The notes under the pieces are model-generated. The model made no database searches and was not told the DNA's origin. It saw only the letters and a program-made list of their open reading frames with translations. Positions 13,404 to 15,647 of a DNA stretch of 15,647 bases are shown here, piece after piece; the stretch's first letter is position 1; every line of letters begins with the position of its first letter. The stretch spans positions 1-15,647 of the forward strand of contig CALXSZ010000042.1 of NCBI GenBank assembly GCA_944391275.1, written 5' to 3'. Origin of the DNA: an uncultured Syntrophomonadaceae bacterium (GTDB taxonomy: Bacteria > Bacillota > Syntrophomonadia > Syntrophomonadales > Syntrophomonadaceae). The position numbers were made by a program, and so were the translations under genes.

Positions 13404-15647
13404 TCCATATAACGATTAATGGACAAAAAATGGCGGTTAAACCGGGGACAACCATTCGGAAAGCTTGCGAATTATTAGGCGTTGATCTGCCTACTTTATG
13501 TTATGATCCAGAACTTTCGCTTTCGGGCTCCTGTCGTTTATGTATGGTGGAAATTCATTCAAGAAAAGGCTTTTTCCCCGCTTGTATCACGCATTGCGAG
13601 GAAGGGATGGAGATTGAAACTGAAACCGAACGAGTTGTCCGCAATCGTAAAATACTTTTGGAACTTTTATTGGCGAATCATCCTTTGCATTGTACGGATT
13701 GCGCCCGGGCGGGAGAATGCCGCTTTGAGGAACTTTGTAATCGGTATGGTCTGACTGGAAGCCGGTTTTCCCAGGAAGGAGAGCAGTATCAGCGAAGCAT
13801 CGATGATCCCAACCCGTTTATTTTGCGGAATTATGATCAATGCGTTATGTGTACGCGTTGCGTACGGATTTGTAATGAAATTGTAGGGGCTAAGGCCATT
13901 CAAGTGGCTGGACGGGGGTATGAAGCGCATATTGCGGTTGCGATGGACGGATTTTTAAAGAATTCGACCTGCATTTATTGCGGGCAATGCGTCATGGTCT
14001 GTCCGTCCGGCGCGCTTATGCCCAAAAATTCCACTTTGCAAGGAGACGGCGGTCCGATTACGGAAGTAGCTTCTACGTGTGCGTTTTGCAGTACTGGATG
14101 CAATTTCCAATTAAGCGTACAGCAGGGAAAGGTTGGGGCGGTAATCTCAAGCCGAGATCCCGAAATTTCATTGAACCGGGGATTATTGTGCAGCAAAGGA
14201 CGGTTCGGATGGAATTATATTTATGGAGAAGATCGTTTAAAAACCCCCTATATTCGGGAAAATAACGAATTAAAGCCTTGTTCGTGGGAAACGGCGCTGG
14301 ATTATACCGCAGAACAGCTTTTAGCCATTAAAGAAAAGTATGGACCGCAAGCGTTAGCCATGTTTTGTTCCTCGCGTTTAACCAACGAAGAAAATTATCT
14401 TTCCCAAAAACTGATGCGGGCCGGAATTGGCAGCAACCATATTAACCAATGTTCCAAAGTCAACGATTTGGATGCGATGAATGTGCTCCGGGATTCTTTA
14501 GGCGTGGCGGGTTCTCCCAACACCATCCGCGAATTGGAAGAGGAACCGGAAGTGATCTTTTTATTTGGGACGAACCTCATGTCTCGCAATCCGGTTGTAC
14601 ATTTTAAGTTGATGCATAATGTGCGTTTTAAAGGCGCCAAACTCATTATAGCCAATTCGAAGTTATTAAATGTTTCCGAGCACGCGCATTTAAACTTAAA
14701 ATATACGCCGGGTTCGGAAATTGACCTGTTAAATGGAATCATGCATGTGATTTGTTTGGAAAATATGTATGACCGGGAATTCATTGAAAAAAATCAGGCG
14801 GAAGGGTTTGGTGAACTGGCTGTCGCTCTCATGCGCTATACGCCGGAGAAGGTCAGTGAAACGACAGGCGTTCCGGCGGACGTCATTCGGGAAGCGGCTC
14901 GGCTTTACGCTCGCTCGCGAAAATCGCTCATTTGCATTGGCGTCAGCGTGGTAGAAAAAGCCGATGGCGCAAACCATATGCGGCTTCTATGTGATCTTGC
15001 GCTTTTGACCGGAAACTTGGGGCGGCCTGGCGCAGGGATTCTTTTTATCCGCGATCAGAACAATGTCCAGGGGTCCTGCGATATGGGGTGTATTCACGCA
15101 TTTTTGGGCGGATATCAGAAAATCAGCGACCCGCTGGTGCGAGAAAAATTTGCGCAGGCTTGGAAAGTTAACGCGTTGCCGGATTATGAAGGGGGAGACG
15201 TTGCGCAAACCATTGCACAAATTGGAGCTGGAGAAATTAAGGGTCTTTATGTGCTGGGGGCGGATCCGGTTAAAAGGAACCCAGGGATTATGAATACGAA
15301 GAAAAATCTAGAAAAACTTGATTTTATGGTCGTACAGGAGTTAGCGATGACGGATACCGCGAAAATGGCTAACGTCGTATTTCCGGGGGCGAGTTATGCT
15401 GAAACCGACGGGACGTATACCAGTACCGATCGAAAAATCCAGCGAGTACGTAAAGCCATCGCAACAATTGGCGATGCGAAGCTGAATTGGCAGATTATTT
15501 GTGAATTATCTACGCGACTGGGATACCCTATGCATTACAACAACAGCGAGGAAATTTTTAATGAAATTCGTATGGTTATTCCACAATATGCAGGCGTCAC
15601 CTACGCGCGACTGGAAAAAGAGCGGGCGATTTTCTGGCCTTGCACGG
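13400..15647 (+). CDS. Formate dehydrogenase alpha-subunit homologue (FdhA/FdhF family) without the catalytic Sec/Cys; C-terminus off the window
   Basis: The first 749 residues are visible and the frame is open at the right edge. The start is the ATG overlapping the nuoF stop, with GAGGAGG at 13381-13387. The N-terminus is NuoG-like: [2Fe-2S] (Cys34, 45, 48, 61), His-Cys3 [4Fe-4S] (His94, Cys98, 101, 107) and two ferredoxin sites (Cys148-158 and Cys191-201). The molybdopterin domain follows, with its own [4Fe-4S] site (Cys227, 230, 234, 264) and the electron-relay Lys266. The C-terminal part reads as FDH: LLTGNLGRPGAG, an Arg551 in IRDQNNVQG equivalent to the FDH active-site arginine, and ETDGTYTSTDRKIQRVRKAI. 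However, gapless alignment around CSKVNDLD gives Asn355 and Asp356 where FDHs have Sec or Cys followed by His, and the usual TQHxxG loop is replaced by VVEKADG (517-523). The codon at 14462-14464 is AAC, so this is not a misread Sec TGA. The family is certain; formate dehydrogenase activity is doubtful. Confidence 0.9.
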   Translation, partial: MIHITINGQKMAVKPGTTIRKACELLGVDLPTLCYDPELSLSGSCRLCMVEIHSRKGFFPACITHCEEGMEIETETERVVRNRKILLELLLANHPLHCTDCARAGECRFEELCNRYGLTGSRFSQEGEQYQRSIDDPNPFILRNYDQCVMCTRCVRICNEIVGAKAIQVAGRGYEAHIAVAMDGFLKNSTCIYCGQCVMVCPSGALMPKNSTLQGDGGPITEVASTCAFCSTGCNFQLSVQQGKVGAVISSRDPEISLNRGLLCSKGRFGWNYIYGEDRLKTPYIRENNELKPCSWETALDYTAEQLLAIKEKYGPQALAMFCSSRLTNEENYLSQKLMRAGIGSNHINQCSKVNDLDAMNVLRDSLGVAGSPNTIRELEEEPEVIFLFGTNLMSRNPVVHFKLMHNVRFKGAKLIIANSKLLNVSEHAHLNLKYTPGSEIDLLNGIMHVICLENMYDREFIEKNQAEGFGELAVALMRYTPEKVSETTGVPADVIREAARLYARSRKSLICIGVSVVEKADGANHMRLLCDLALLTGNLGRPGAGILFIRDQNNVQGSCDMGCIHAFLGGYQKISDPLVREKFAQAWKVNALPDYEGGDVAQTIAQIGAGEIKGLYVLGADPVKRNPGIMNTKKNLEKLDFMVVQELAMTDTAKMANVVFPGASYAETDGTYTSTDRKIQRVRKAIATIGDAKLNWQIICELSTRLGYPMHYNNSEEIFNEIRMVIPQYAGVTYARLEKERAIFWPCT

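Noticed and set aside
14462..14464. Selenocysteine codon in the FDH-like gene
   Set aside because: The codon at the catalytic position is AAC, not TGA, and no in-frame TGA interrupts the gene in the visible part.
1..15647. CRISPR array, tRNA, rRNA, transposase or prophage genes
   Set aside because: I saw no regularly spaced repeats, no cloverleaf or rRNA segments, and no transposase or phage proteins on either strand.

Overview
The window looks like chromosomal DNA of an anaerobic member of the Bacillota (Firmicutes). The left half carries housekeeping genes in a familiar Firmicute arrangement (coaD, hslO, rpmB, an Asp23/YloU protein, a FakA/YloV protein, recG). Ribosome binding sites are strong AGGAGG types, TTG and GTG starts are used, and the intergenic DNA is AT-rich. 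The right half is a redox cluster built around an [FeFe]-hydrogenase, which points to fermentative or acetogen-like energy metabolism. I cannot name a genus from the sequence alone.

Layout. Positions 1-187 (minus) hold the start of an unrecognised gene that runs off the left edge, with its own promoter at 263-291. A gene-free stretch follows that contains a two-copy 21-bp tandem repeat, then coaD with an extended -10 promoter, an 11-bp perfect inverted repeat, hslO, a shared terminator and rpmB on the minus strand. From 2716 to 5104 a plus-strand run encodes Asp23/YloU, FakA/YloV and a small acidic protein of unknown function. A terminator hairpin ends just before recG (5206-7257).

Positions 7258-7904 contain no large gene. 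They hold a 28-codon ORF with a near-perfect Shine-Dalgarno, a weaker 18-codon ORF, a strong terminator and a promoter. Then come five redox genes: an NfnB/GltD-type NAD(P)H flavoprotein fused to a NuoF-type [4Fe-4S] domain (7905-9731), an M3-type [FeFe]-hydrogenase HydA (9725-11452), a NuoE-like [2Fe-2S] protein (11679-12155), a NuoF-like FMN/NADH protein (12165-13403), and a formate dehydrogenase alpha-subunit homologue (13400 to the right edge, incomplete). A terminator and a fresh extended -10 promoter sit between hydA and the nuoE-like gene, so the cluster is probably two transcription units.

How the genes may work together. NuoE and NuoF form the NADH-oxidising module known from NAD-linked hydrogenases and formate dehydrogenases. 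The flavoprotein looks like an NADPH-handling module that can plug into the same iron-sulfur chain, and HydA makes or consumes H2. The surprise is the last gene. It is a clear FdhA/FdhF homologue that keeps every iron-sulfur ligand, but a gapless alignment to FDH motifs recalled from memory puts Asn355-Asp356 where formate dehydrogenases have the catalytic Sec/Cys-His pair. The complex may therefore be a pyridine-nucleotide/H2 machine whose FDH-like subunit is an electron conduit or has another substrate. No hydrogenase maturases (HydEFG) and no molybdenum cofactor genes lie in the window.
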